A stretch of 64,000 bases of DNA from an uncultured Psychrobacter sp. (lineage in GTDB: Bacteria > Pseudomonadota > Gammaproteobacteria > Pseudomonadales > Moraxellaceae). Shown one piece after another: positions 54,192-63,489 of the stretch; the stretch's first letter is position 1; each line of letters begins with the position of its first letter. Under the pieces are notes generated by a model. That model did no database searches, was not told the DNA's origin, and saw nothing but the letters and a program-made list of their open reading frames with translations. The DNA lies in NCBI RefSeq assembly GCF_947495825.1, contig NZ_CANMAH010000010.1, forward strand, positions 62,001-126,000, given 5' to 3'. The position numbers and the translations under genes are program-made.

Positions 54192-55427
54192 GTGAAACCG
54201 ACTTTTTGGCAACGTTTTACCGCCCCACTTGTTGAGCCTTATGCGCGTTATCAACATGCTGACGTATTGCATGCTATACGTTTGGGCACAGCGGTGTTGA
54301 CTGCGCTATTGTTGAATGAAGTTACCAATCTGCCGCATGGAGAGTGGACGACCATTACGGTGTTTGTCATTTTGGGTTTATTACAATACCAAGGCGCAAT
54401 TTATACCAAAGCCAAAGAGCGCATATTAGGTACCTTACTTGGTGTGGGCGTGGGGCTTGGGTTTTTGTGGTTAAGCCAAGATATCGGTAATTGGATGTGG
54501 CTATATTACTTACTTATCGGCATTATCAGCGGTATCATCGGTTATGTCGCTGTCAAACAGTTGGGTTATATTGGTCTATTAACTGGTATTACCATGCTGA
54601 TGATTGTTTCAAGCCCTGACCAAAGCAGTATCGGTCAAGATGGTCTGTACCGTGCCTTTAACATTTTGCTGGGCGCTGGGGTAGCGGTGGCAGCGACTTT
54701 AGTTTTACCCCTCAAGTCTACTTTGATGTGGCGTTTTTTGCTGGCAAGCAATCTTGAGACCTGCGGTAATCTATATGCAGGTGTCGGTAATCATATTGAT
54801 GCTGACGTTTTGGTGCCCAAACCATTTAAGTATACCAAGGCCACCAGCTCAGCAAGTCTTATTTATCCTACCAGTAGCTCCGTTCCTGATACCCCAGTCA
54901 ATAAAGCGTTGGTTAAGGCGCTACAAAAAATCAATAAGCGACTATTGGCAGTACGCCCGCACATTGCTGCGACAGAAAGAGAGTCGGGAATTGACAAAGA
55001 GACTTTAGAGACCATTCAGCGTACGCATCGAAATATTATCGGGACGATTGATTTATTATTAAGTGCGGCGCCGCGCCTGGCTAACATTGAAATTGATGAT
55101 GAAAATCATATCCTATTAATTCACTATCAACATGAGCTGACCCAAGCCATGTTACACATGGCAGCAGTGCTGCGTAGCCCGAGTGATGAGGTGTTTCGGC
55201 CGATCACGCGTATCGCCGTATCAGATTATCCAAGTGTGCAAAATTTAGGGTTTGAATGGCAAGGTTATTTTTGGCTAACCCAAACCTTGCAAGTGCAATT
55301 ACAGCGGCTTAGCGATTTATTACAGACAACCAAACCTAAGTGGTTTGCAGCCTCCGGTCTTCGTTATCAGCGCCGCGAACAACGTCGAATCGAAAATAAA
55401 GGCGGCGAGACAGATCTACATCTATAA
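54192..55427 (+). CDS. FUSC / aromatic-acid-exporter-like membrane protein
   Basis: 411 residues, GTG start at 54192. The N-terminal half (about 30-180) holds five to six membrane segments with the FUSC-type pattern: HGEWTTITVFVILGLLQYQG, KAKERILGTLLGVGVGLGF, and a Gly-rich last helix. The C-terminal half is a cytoplasmic helical domain. Family members such as FusC and AaeB export aromatic or fatty acids together with a membrane-fusion partner. No partner gene lies nearby, so the substrate is unknown. A terminator follows immediately. Confidence 0.8.
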   Translation: MKPTFWQRFTAPLVEPYARYQHADVLHAIRLGTAVLTALLLNEVTNLPHGEWTTITVFVILGLLQYQGAIYTKAKERILGTLLGVGVGLGFLWLSQDIGNWMWLYYLLIGIISGIIGYVAVKQLGYIGLLTGITMLMIVSSPDQSSIGQDGLYRAFNILLGAGVAVAATLVLPLKSTLMWRFLLASNLETCGNLYAGVGNHIDADVLVPKPFKYTKATSSASLIYPTSSSVPDTPVNKALVKALQKINKRLLAVRPHIAATERESGIDKETLETIQRTHRNIIGTIDLLLSAAPRLANIEIDDENHILLIHYQHELTQAMLHMAAVLRSPSDEVFRPITRIAVSDYPSVQNLGFEWQGYFWLTQTLQVQLQRLSDLLQTTKPKWFAASGLRYQRREQRRIENKGGETDLHL

Positions 55428-55460
55428 AAAAACGCTAACCTTTAAAGTCAGCGTTTTTAT
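55426..55460. terminator. Terminator between convergent genes
   Basis: AAAAACGCT and AGCGTTTTT, with the inner AC/GT pair, form the stem around CTTTAAA. A-run and T-run on opposite sides allow use in both directions (FUSC gene and the leftward binding-protein gene). Confidence 0.85.
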
Positions 55461-55518
55461 GCGTATGCAACGCAACCAATCAATACGTGGGTTAATCGTT
55501 AAATAGAACGAAGTTGTA

Positions 55519-56664
55519 TTAACGACCAGTTTTTAGCTTATCCCAATACTGCTGATAGACTTGTAGCGCTTCATCGCCCACATCTTCTTGGAACTCAGCT
55601 TTTGCCAGTACTTCTTTACTTGGATAAATGGCTGGATTGTTTTTTACTTCATCTGACATAAGCTCACGTGCCGCTACGTTTGGTGATGCGTAGCCGATCT
55701 CTTCACTAACGATTTTAGCGTTCTCAGGACGCAGCAAATAATCGATAAATTGATGGGCCGCGTCTACTTGTTTGGCATTTTTTGGAATGACAAAGTTGTC
55801 CATCCAAAGTATTGCGCCTTCAGATGGGTATTTGTAAACCAAGCTCGTTAGGCCCTCGTCATTGGCCATGACCGCTTCACCATTCCATGTCATACCAAGT
55901 GCAGTTTCACCTTCAATATAGGGCATGCGCGTTGCATCTGAATTAAAGGTTTTGACGTTAGGCATCAAAGTGGTGAGCTTATCATAAGCCGCTTTAATCT
56001 CATCAGGATTGCTACTATTACCTGAGTACCCAAGCGTGAGTAGTGCCATGCCAAACACTTCACGCACATCATTGGTCAGCATGACTTGACCTTTGTAATC
56101 AGGGTTCCATAGGTCATCCCAGCTATTGACGGTCGCAGGATCAACGCTATCGCCATTGATGGCAAGCCCAGTACTGCCCCACATATAAGGGATAGAGTAT
56201 TTGTTCTCAGGATCGACTTTAGTATTGGTAAACGAGGTATCTAAGTTACTAAAGTTACTGAGCTTTGACTTATCGATTTCTTGCAACAGGCCTTCATTTG
56301 CCATTTTTTCGACATAGTAAGTTGACGGCACAGCTAGGTCGTACTGACTAGAGTCGTCAAGCAGTTTAAGCTTGGCATACATCGCTTCGTTAGAGTCAAA
56401 GGTGGTGTAATTAACCGAAATACCTGTCTCTTCCTCAAAGCCATCAAGAATCTCTTGTGGCATATACTCTGACCAGTTATACAAGTTTAGGGTCTCATTG
56501 CTGGTAGCAGTACCATCAGTCGCAGCATTGTCAGAGTTACTACAGCTGGCAAGTACCAAGCCGACAGCGGCGGCTAACAATGCTTTAGGTACTACAAGAC
56601 TCATACGTCTGGCAGCGTGAGTAGAGACTTGTGAGGGTAGGTGTGACGGTGATAAATGAGACAA
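55519..56664 (-). CDS. Polyamine-type ABC transporter substrate-binding lipoprotein (PotD/PotF family)
   Basis: A periplasmic binding protein of the spermidine/putrescine type. The preferred start is TTG at 56664, because AGGAGA lies 6 bases upstream; it gives 381 residues. An ATG at 56604 is the alternative and would give a more compact leader. The leader ends in LASC (lipobox). The mature part begins LNLYNWSEYMPQEIL, the family signature, and shows YMWGSTGLAING, TWNGEAVMAND and ILWMDNFVIPKNAK. No permease or ATPase gene is adjacent, so it may serve a transporter encoded elsewhere. Putrescine versus spermidine cannot be told. Confidence 0.88.
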   Translation of the reverse strand: MSHLSPSHLPSQVSTHAARRMSLVVPKALLAAAVGLVLASCSNSDNAATDGTATSNETLNLYNWSEYMPQEILDGFEEETGISVNYTTFDSNEAMYAKLKLLDDSSQYDLAVPSTYYVEKMANEGLLQEIDKSKLSNFSNLDTSFTNTKVDPENKYSIPYMWGSTGLAINGDSVDPATVNSWDDLWNPDYKGQVMLTNDVREVFGMALLTLGYSGNSSNPDEIKAAYDKLTTLMPNVKTFNSDATRMPYIEGETALGMTWNGEAVMANDEGLTSLVYKYPSEGAILWMDNFVIPKNAKQVDAAHQFIDYLLRPENAKIVSEEIGYASPNVAARELMSDEVKNNPAIYPSKEVLAKAEFQEDVGDEALQVYQQYWDKLKTGR

Positions 56665-56943
56665 AGTAGCTCTCCTAAATGGACAAAAAAGTAAAAATTG
56701 AGACATGTTAAGCAATGAGCTGCAATTTGACAGCAGTAACTATACTGTTATGGTCATCGTAAGCGATTATTTAAAGGGTAGTAGTCCGAATTTGTCTGGT
56801 TTTGATGTAAAGGTCATAGATGCGGTTGGGCACTACGATAACCGACAACCATGATATGATTGTCATCACTAAAAGCTTAGTAACTTTTAAATCTAAAACT
56901 TTATACACCCTAATATCTTAATAACATTACATAAAGGATGGAT

Positions 56944-57744
56944 ATGATGAGTCAGACCAGTACGGTTATTCCAGCGCTCTTAACTGGCAAAGTCGCCATC
57001 GTTACTGGCGCCAGTCGTGGCCTTGGGGCCCAGATTGCTCAGCAAATGGCTGCAGCAGGCGCTCTCGTCTGCGTGAACTATCTCAACAGTAAAGCCGCTG
57101 CTGACAAAGTAGTGGCAGACATTGAGGCGACTGGTGGACAGGCATTTGCTTATCAAGCGGATGTCACTGAGATTGAGCAGGTCAAAGCAATGGTGAACGA
57201 GGTCATTGCTCGTTATGGTCGCATCGATATCTTGGTCAATAATGCTTTGCCAAGTTATCAGTTTGATCCCAGTGCTGATTATACCAGTATTGAAACTGTC
57301 AAATGGACACACTTTTCTCAGCAAATGGATGGTATCGTCAAGGGCGCTGTTAATACAGTGCAAGCAGTATTACCACAGATGAAAGCGCAGCAAGTAGGCA
57401 AGATTATCAATATCTCAACCAACCTTGTTTATAATCCGGTCGTCACTTATTACGACTATACGACGGCTAAATCTGCATTGATTGGGCTGACACGTAATTT
57501 GGCCGCGGAGCTGGGTCAGTATGGCATACGCGTGAACTTGCTGGCAGGTGGACTGTTAAAAACCACGGATGCAAGCAGTTTAACGACTGAAGAGGTATTT
57601 GATTATATTGCCACCACCACACCATTACGGCAAGCGACTTCAGTGGCTGACTTTGCCAATTCAGTGTTGCTAATGGCATCTGATTTGAGCTTAGCTATCA
57701 CAGGGCAGTCCATCGCTGTCGATGGTGGTTTAACAATGCCTTAA
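56944..57744 (+). CDS. Short-chain dehydrogenase/reductase (3-oxoacyl-ACP reductase-like)
   Basis: 266 residues from the ATG at 56944 (AAGGA 5 bases upstream). Rossmann motif TGASRGLGAQIA (about 18-29), NNAL (about 98), Ser in INISTNLV (about 156) and catalytic Tyr/Lys in YDYTTAKSA (about 171-179). The C-terminal SLAITGQSIAVDGG is typical of FabG-like SDRs. A basic Arg after Gly and an Asn-Tyr pair after the second strand suggest NADP(H). Substrate unknown. Confidence 0.88.
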   Translation: MMSQTSTVIPALLTGKVAIVTGASRGLGAQIAQQMAAAGALVCVNYLNSKAAADKVVADIEATGGQAFAYQADVTEIEQVKAMVNEVIARYGRIDILVNNALPSYQFDPSADYTSIETVKWTHFSQQMDGIVKGAVNTVQAVLPQMKAQQVGKIINISTNLVYNPVVTYYDYTTAKSALIGLTRNLAAELGQYGIRVNLLAGGLLKTTDASSLTTEEVFDYIATTTPLRQATSVADFANSVLLMASDLSLAITGQSIAVDGGLTMP

Positions 57745-57852
57745 CAACACTTTAGTATGTTGGTGCTACACCTTGAATGCTATAAAACTTATAAAATTAG
57801 AAGAATCATGGCTTAATATAGTCAGTTTGTTCAAAATTAGAAGAGAAAAAAT

Positions 57853-58116
57853 ATGAATAACCGCAAACGTGCTGGGATTATTGTTGCATTAATTGGACTA
57901 GTAGGTTTTATGGCGATGTTTAATGCAGGTTCTCCGACCTCTATTGTAGACTGGCCAGTTGAGACCTATATGGGGATGGCCTTTACGATTGGCTGGTTAA
58001 GTAGCATGCCCAATTGGTTGGCTTATGTATTGGCAGCGTTGGTGCTTATTCTTATGATCGTAGGATTTTATAGAATTGGCGGCTGGATATATAGTTTGGT
58101 AACTCATAAACGTTAG
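57853..58116 (+). CDS. Small two-helix membrane protein, unknown function
   Basis: 87 residues. Two hydrophobic segments (about 8-25 and 55-78) flank a short polar part with PTSIVDWPVETYMG. The ends are basic (NNRKR at the start, THKR at the end), which suggests both termini face the cytoplasm. No family recognised. It follows the SDR gene by 108 bp and shares the terminator at 58199, so the two may be co-transcribed. Confidence 0.65.
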   Translation: MNNRKRAGIIVALIGLVGFMAMFNAGSPTSIVDWPVETYMGMAFTIGWLSSMPNWLAYVLAALVLILMIVGFYRIGGWIYSLVTHKR

Positions 58117-58422
58117 GTGCTGGCGCAGTACTGTTTTCAATTTAACTCTTTTATTATGAAATGACGGTACTTAATTAACCCTTACATACTATTGATTGGC
58201 GATAGATTAGAAATATTCTAATCTATCGCTTTTTTTATTTCTAATATCAAGTTTTTGATTAGCTGTAATTTGGGTATTACCAGATATTGCAAAAAATTTG
58301 TTTTATAGGCCAAAACTGTTTGTTTCTATTTCTCAATTATGTTTCAATCTCAACCTTTTATCGGTGTTTTCATACACTTTAAACATAATCACTTTACTTA
58401 AACTTTAAATGGAGCAATGGCT
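58117..58422. other. Intergenic region before the AbgT transporter gene
   Basis: 306 bp. The left part has the strong terminator 58199-58237. The right part is AT rich and presumably carries the abgT promoter, but no consensus site stands out. Confidence 0.5.
58199..58237 (+). terminator. Strong terminator
   Basis: A perfect 14-bp stem, GCGATAGATTAGAA with TTCTAATCTATCGC, with a 3-base loop and a T-run. Confidence 0.9.
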
Positions 58423-60042
58423 ATGCAAGGAAGTAATTTGCCAAATGGTAGTCCGCCAGACAGTAATTTTGATAAAGCAACGCAAAACTCACGTATGCAA
58501 AAGTTTTTAAAGGGTGTTGAGTGGCTTGGTAACTTGCTACCACATCCTGTCATTTTATTTGTTTGGATGTCCGTGCTGTTATTGGTTCTCTCAGCAGTGA
58601 TGTCTTACTTTGGTGTGTCAGTAATCGATCCAAGGCCAGAGGGCACAAGCGGACGTAGCGCTGATGGTATGATTGAAGTCGTCAATCTGTTAAATGGTGA
58701 AGGGTTAGCCCGTATTGTTGAAAATTTAGTCACCAATTTTACGGGTTTTGTGCCATTGGGTACAGTGCTAGTCGCTTTGTTAGGCGTTGGTATCGCTGAA
58801 TACTCTGGCATGATATCAGCCGCTTTGCGTGGTCTGGTCATGAACGCTCCAAAGAAGATGGTGACCTTTACCATCGTATTTGCAGGTATCATGTCAAACA
58901 CCGCCGCCGAGCTTGGTTATGTGGTATTGATACCACTGGCGGCAGTTATCTTTCACTCACTTGGTAGGCATCCGCTGGCCGGTCTGGCAGCAGCATTTGC
59001 TGGGGTATCAGGTGGTTATAGTGCCAACTTGCTATTAGGGACAGTGGATCCACTGCTTTCAGGGATTACCCAAGAAGCGGCTCGTATCATTGATCCAGCT
59101 TACACCGTTGGCGCTGAGGTCAATTGGTACTTCATGATAGCAAGTACCTTTTTGATCAGTGGCCTTGGTTATTTTGTCACAGAAAAAATCGTTGAGCCAA
59201 GCTTGGGTGAGTATAACCCTAAAGACGCTGATGATGCTTCCGTACTAGAGACGCAAATTGAAAAAGTATCGTCGCTGGAGAAAAAAGGGCTGTTATGGGC
59301 AGGTATCAGCATGCTCATATTCTGCTTATTGCTAGCTTGGACAGTGGTGCCGGCCGATGGTATCTTGCGTAATGCAGAGACTGGTATGGTATCAGGGTCG
59401 CCATTTTTAAAAGGCATTGTAGTCTTTATTTTTGTGTTCTTTGCGATACCAGGTTATATCTACGGTAAGATTACTGGTAGCATCAAAAGTAACCAAGACG
59501 TGGTTGATGCTATGAGTAACGCCATGAGCTCATTGAGTATTTATATTGTATTAGTGTTCTTTGCGGCACAGTTTACCGCTTTCTTTAAGTGGTCAAATCT
59601 TGGCTCAGTGATGGCGGTGTCTGGTGCGACCTTCCTAAGCGATATTGGCCTTACTGGGCCCTTATTGTTAGTTGGCTTTATCCTAATTTGTGGTCTGGTC
59701 AACTTGATGCTTGGTTCAGCATCTGCTCAGTGGGCAGTAACTGCGCCCATCTTTGTACCGATGCTTATGTTAACGGGTTACGCGCCAGAGATGATTCAAG
59801 CGGCATACCGTATTGGTGATTCAACGACCAATATTATTACTCCTATGATGAGCTATTTCGGTCTTATTTTGGCGGTGGCGATGCGTTATAAAAAAGATAC
59901 CGGGGTAGGGACGTTGATGGCAATGATGTTGCCATACTCTATGGCGTTTTTGATTGGTTGGACCATTTTGTTCTCTATATGGGTTTTCGTTCTAGGCCTA
60001 CCTGTAGGGCCTGGCGCAGAAACCTTCTATCCTGCGCGGTAG
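58423..60042 (+). CDS. AbgT family transporter
   Basis: 539 residues from the ATG at 58423; GGAG is 8 bases upstream, whereas the in-frame ATG at 58417 lies only 2 bases from it. About 11 membrane segments plus two hairpins. Family motifs include LPHPVILFVWMS, MSNTAAELGYVVLIPLAA, SGGYSANLLLGTVDPLL (about 197-213) and RIGDSTTNIITPMMSYFGLIL (Thr-rich hairpin, about 465). AbgT family members import p-aminobenzoyl-glutamate (AbgT) or export sulfonamides (MtrF, YdaH). No abgAB peptidase genes lie nearby, so the direction and substrate are open. Confidence 0.9.
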   Translation: MQGSNLPNGSPPDSNFDKATQNSRMQKFLKGVEWLGNLLPHPVILFVWMSVLLLVLSAVMSYFGVSVIDPRPEGTSGRSADGMIEVVNLLNGEGLARIVENLVTNFTGFVPLGTVLVALLGVGIAEYSGMISAALRGLVMNAPKKMVTFTIVFAGIMSNTAAELGYVVLIPLAAVIFHSLGRHPLAGLAAAFAGVSGGYSANLLLGTVDPLLSGITQEAARIIDPAYTVGAEVNWYFMIASTFLISGLGYFVTEKIVEPSLGEYNPKDADDASVLETQIEKVSSLEKKGLLWAGISMLIFCLLLAWTVVPADGILRNAETGMVSGSPFLKGIVVFIFVFFAIPGYIYGKITGSIKSNQDVVDAMSNAMSSLSIYIVLVFFAAQFTAFFKWSNLGSVMAVSGATFLSDIGLTGPLLLVGFILICGLVNLMLGSASAQWAVTAPIFVPMLMLTGYAPEMIQAAYRIGDSTTNIITPMMSYFGLILAVAMRYKKDTGVGTLMAMMLPYSMAFLIGWTILFSIWVFVLGLPVGPGAETFYPAR

Positions 60043-60087
60043 TTGTTCGTTGAATAATAGCTAAAGAAATGTAGTCGTTACTCAAAA

Positions 60088-60123
60088 TAAAAACCCTTGT
60101 CAGCTATTGGCAAGGGTTTTTTA
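60088..60123. terminator. Bidirectional terminator
   Basis: AAAACCCTTG pairs with CAAGGGTTTT, with A- and T-runs on either side, between the rightward AbgT gene and the leftward HAD gene. Confidence 0.85.
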
Positions 60124-60171
60124 TGGATTACAAAAAAAGGGCTATGGGCAGTTTTGCTTACGCTGTCCTGA

Positions 60172-61002
60172 TTACGACGCCACCTTAAATTGTTCAAGCA
60201 CCTTTTGAATGCCATATTCTTCAATAGTCCCAGTGACGAAGTCTGCTCGCGCGATGAGGGCAGGCTGAGAGTCTCCCATGGCGACAGCAAAGCCGACCAA
60301 GTCAAACATCTCCAAGTCATTCATGCCATCGCCAAAGGCCATGCACTCGCTGACATCTGAAGAAAAATGCTGGCATAGGTCTTTAATAGCGCGTGCTTTA
60401 GACGCCTCTATGGGTAAGATGTCTGCACCAATCTGATGCCAATGCACCAATTTTAAATCGTACTGGGCAAAGTCGACGTCTTGCATTTTATCGTCTTGGT
60501 TGTTAAAAAATACTGAGCATTGATACACAGGGTTTAATTTGTAATAGTCTGGATCCACGATAGAGTTGGGCGTTCTGGCGTTGTATTCACGCAGGCGCTC
60601 GTTTTCGTTTGACCAAGCAATATGCGTTGCAGAGTCAAACTTATGAATCAGCTTACTTGTCTGACACAGCTGGACGATCTTGTCGTTTTGTTCAGCAGAT
60701 AAAGGATAATGACTGATAAGACCATGGTTATCAAAGCTATATTGTCCATTCATACAGATGATGGCGTCCAATATATTATCGTCTAATAATGCCAAAATAT
60801 CATCTGGAATAATGGCTTTAGAACGCCCGGTCGCAATCACTAGCTTAATGTCGGTCTTAGCCAGCGCCTCGAGGGTCGCCTTATTATGCTCAGCAATAAT
60901 ACCGTTACGGCTTAGCGTATCATCGATATCAAAAAATATAATTTTGGGGGTGGGTATTCTGTTATGCCTATCAACATTCACAGCTTTATCTACAATAAAC
61001 AT
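60172..61002 (-). CDS. HAD-superfamily hydrolase, Cof/YidA type
   Basis: 276 residues. AAGGAT is 4 bases before the ATG. HAD motifs in order: FFDIDDTLSRNG (about 23-34, nucleophile and acid Asp), VIATGRS (about 56), a Lys in the ASKARAIKDL helix (about 208) and MAFGDGMNDLEMF (about 225). The large C2-type cap between motifs II and III places it with Cof-type phosphatases of sugar phosphates and cofactors. No specific substrate can be assigned. Confidence 0.9.
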   Translation of the reverse strand: MFIVDKAVNVDRHNRIPTPKIIFFDIDDTLSRNGIIAEHNKATLEALAKTDIKLVIATGRSKAIIPDDILALLDDNILDAIICMNGQYSFDNHGLISHYPLSAEQNDKIVQLCQTSKLIHKFDSATHIAWSNENERLREYNARTPNSIVDPDYYKLNPVYQCSVFFNNQDDKMQDVDFAQYDLKLVHWHQIGADILPIEASKARAIKDLCQHFSSDVSECMAFGDGMNDLEMFDLVGFAVAMGDSQPALIARADFVTGTIEEYGIQKVLEQFKVAS

Positions 61003-61378
61003 GATTATCCTTTATATTTTAAACACTACTATGAATGGTAAGCCAATATCGCTTGGTACTGCTTGTATAAGAGTGTTTGTCATTATGCGTTTCATTCTAC
61101 ATAGTCAGTAGTATAGCAGTACATAGGTTCTGACCAAATTATGTAACACGTTGATTAGTTTATTATTTATAGGGGCTAAACATGCATATTCAAGGTATGC
61201 AGACTCGAGCATATCATTGATTTTTAGGGGTTAAACTATATTTATATTCTACATATTTATTTAGATAATTTAAGTATTTCTAATGAGCTTTTGCTTTTTT
61301 TAATAAACGACTTTCTTAATAATAAGAGCGTTAACTGAGCAAACGTAACTGGTAAAAATAATTAACAAGGATAAGGCA
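61003..61378. other. Divergent intergenic region
   Basis: 376 bp between the leftward HAD gene and the rightward hemerythrin-like gene. AT rich, no gene. TGCAT...ATGCA (near 61184-61203) is a short inverted repeat. No convincing promoter pair found. Confidence 0.5.
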
Positions 61379-62008
61379 ATGGATAACTTACCTCAAAGCA
61401 TTATTAATAAAAATGTTGCTGCCAAAGATAGTGCTATCAAAACCGGTGCAGATGAGGATTTGTTTAGCTTGTCACCGCGTCATCCTGAGAGTCGGCTTGA
61501 GATGGACTGGCTGTTCTTATTCAACAAGCTACCGCCAGACCAATGGTTTAGCGCAGATTATGCTTATAAGACATCAGGCTGGCTAAAAGTACATACTAAC
61601 ATACGCAAGCGTCAGCGTATCTTGACACAGATTAGTGTAGGTTATCAATCTGGCGAGTACGACTGGTCAGAGTATCGCTCGCAGATACTCAAACGTAACA
61701 ATATGCATATCCTAAAATTGCATCAACATCATGGCGTAGAGGATGAGGGATTTTTCCCTGAGTTTATTCGAATGTATCCGCAGCTACAGGCAGGGTTTGA
61801 GATATTGGGGCGCGACCATGTGCGCTTGGATGCGCTACTCGATAAGCTACAAGTGCAAAACGATATACTGGCGAGAAGTGAAGCCGAGGATAAAGCGTTG
61901 GCAGAGCAATTACATCAAACATTGGTGGACGCAACCAACTTACTCGCGCAGCATCTGAGCGATGAGGAAGATTTGGTTATTCCTATTTTGGGGTTAAGGC
62001 AGGGTTAG
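61379..62008 (+). CDS. Hemerythrin HHE-domain protein
   Basis: 209 residues. ATG at 61379 with AAGGATAAGGCA upstream. The HHE region covers about 118-205: HQHHGVEDEGFFPEF, GRDHVRLDALLDKL and LLAQHLSDEEDLVIPIL supply the His and acidic ligands of a di-iron helical bundle. Such proteins bind O2, NO or peroxide or act in iron handling; which of these applies is unknown. The 110-residue N-terminal part (WLFLFNKLPPDQWFSADYAY) is not typical of a sensor domain that I know. It stands as a single gene. Confidence 0.82.
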   Translation: MDNLPQSIINKNVAAKDSAIKTGADEDLFSLSPRHPESRLEMDWLFLFNKLPPDQWFSADYAYKTSGWLKVHTNIRKRQRILTQISVGYQSGEYDWSEYRSQILKRNNMHILKLHQHHGVEDEGFFPEFIRMYPQLQAGFEILGRDHVRLDALLDKLQVQNDILARSEAEDKALAEQLHQTLVDATNLLAQHLSDEEDLVIPILGLRQG

Positions 62009-62121
62009 GGTTGGTTTTATCACCTGTAGGATGCTTTCTATGCACCTTTTTTTAAAATTATTGTTGTTAGAGGTATTTATAACGTACTCTACGTCAAATG
62101 TCTTATTTCTGATAAAACCTC

Positions 62122-63423
62122 ATGTTCAAAAACATTAACATTAGACTGTTAATCGCTCTTATTTCAATGATGGTACTACCTTCACTCTATCAAACAATTA
62201 GAGTGAATTTTCTCGGTGATTTGCCTAGTGACTCAGGAATAAATATCGCGAGTCAAATACTGTGGCTGAGTTTGATTTATGAGATAGCGCAAGAAGCCTT
62301 AATTTTGCCTTTATTCTATCTTTTCGGAAAATCTTTGTCTAATAAAAAAGAATTTGAAAATAAAGTTCAAACTGGGTTTATCGTTATCTTTTGTTTTATG
62401 GCTTTTCTGTCTGCAATTTTATTCATTTATTCACAAAACATTGTGATTTTTATGGAGCAGTCCGAGCAAATTATTGGGCAAACGACACAATATATTCGCC
62501 TGGAAACCATAGCAATTATGTTTGCTACGCTAGTCAAGTATATGATGGTCGTTATCATTAGTTTAAATAAAGACAAGTATATCTATGGTTTGCTAGTAGT
62601 GCAGATGACTCTGTCTATATTATTAGATAGTGTGTTTTTCGGACCTTTTGAGTTTAGTCTGGATATGGGTGTTATCGGTATTGCTTGGACGAATATCATT
62701 GTCAATATAGCTGTTTTACTAGCCACCTATATCTCTATACGACAATATGGATTGAAGCTTTTATCAGTCAATCAAATATCATTTACATGGATGAAAGAGT
62801 GGTGGACGACAGGTGTATTTTCAGGATTAGAATCGCTAGTCAGAAATATTGCTTTTATAGTCATGATCATAAAAATGATTAACATGGTTGAGGAGCAAGG
62901 TAATTATTGGGTAGCTAATAGCTTTATTTGGGGCTGGTTGTTACTACCTGCCTTAGCATTGTCCGAGTTGGTAAAAAGAGACGTTGGTGAAGACGTAAAA
63001 AATATTGCCAGAAACACAAAAGGTTATTTCTCACTAGGGCTAATATTTGTCGCTATATGGTGTATTACTATTCCATTTTGGCATAGCTTTCTTGCTAATG
63101 TTATGAATGTTCAGGACATAAAAACAGTGATGTATATTGTTGGAGTACAGACAGTATTTTATTTTGTATTTATATTTAATAATAGCATTCTAGACGCCAC
63201 CTTATACGGCTTGGGTAAAACGAACTATATGTTCATTCAGTCTCTTTGGGTCAACGTTGGCTACTATGGCACAATGTTTATATTATATAAAGTAGGCGTA
63301 TTTACACCGACGCTATTGAATATATGCTTGATTTTTGGATTTGGTATATTGATAGACCTAATTCCGACTGTTATCTTGTATAAGAAAGCGTTGCGCGAAC
63401 AAGACATCAAAGTAATATGGTAG
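62122..63423 (+). CDS. MATE family efflux transporter
   Basis: 433 residues, about 12 membrane segments. The opening IRLLIALISMMVLPSLYQTI and the internal repeat of the two six-helix halves (second half from about 225, WTTGVFSGLESLVRN) fit the MATE fold, which exports drugs or metabolites in exchange for Na+ or H+. The coding sequence is clearly more AT rich than its left neighbours, with many ATA Ile and TTA Leu codons, suggesting horizontal origin. The start has no strong Shine-Dalgarno. Confidence 0.8.
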   Translation: MFKNINIRLLIALISMMVLPSLYQTIRVNFLGDLPSDSGINIASQILWLSLIYEIAQEALILPLFYLFGKSLSNKKEFENKVQTGFIVIFCFMAFLSAILFIYSQNIVIFMEQSEQIIGQTTQYIRLETIAIMFATLVKYMMVVIISLNKDKYIYGLLVVQMTLSILLDSVFFGPFEFSLDMGVIGIAWTNIIVNIAVLLATYISIRQYGLKLLSVNQISFTWMKEWWTTGVFSGLESLVRNIAFIVMIIKMINMVEEQGNYWVANSFIWGWLLLPALALSELVKRDVGEDVKNIARNTKGYFSLGLIFVAIWCITIPFWHSFLANVMNVQDIKTVMYIVGVQTVFYFVFIFNNSILDATLYGLGKTNYMFIQSLWVNVGYYGTMFILYKVGVFTPTLLNICLIFGFGILIDLIPTVILYKKALREQDIKVIW

Positions 63424-63489
63424 TTTTAGCTTTCATCGGTGCATGAAAAGCACCCTACTCAAACTTTTGATTATTAGGTAAAAATTACG

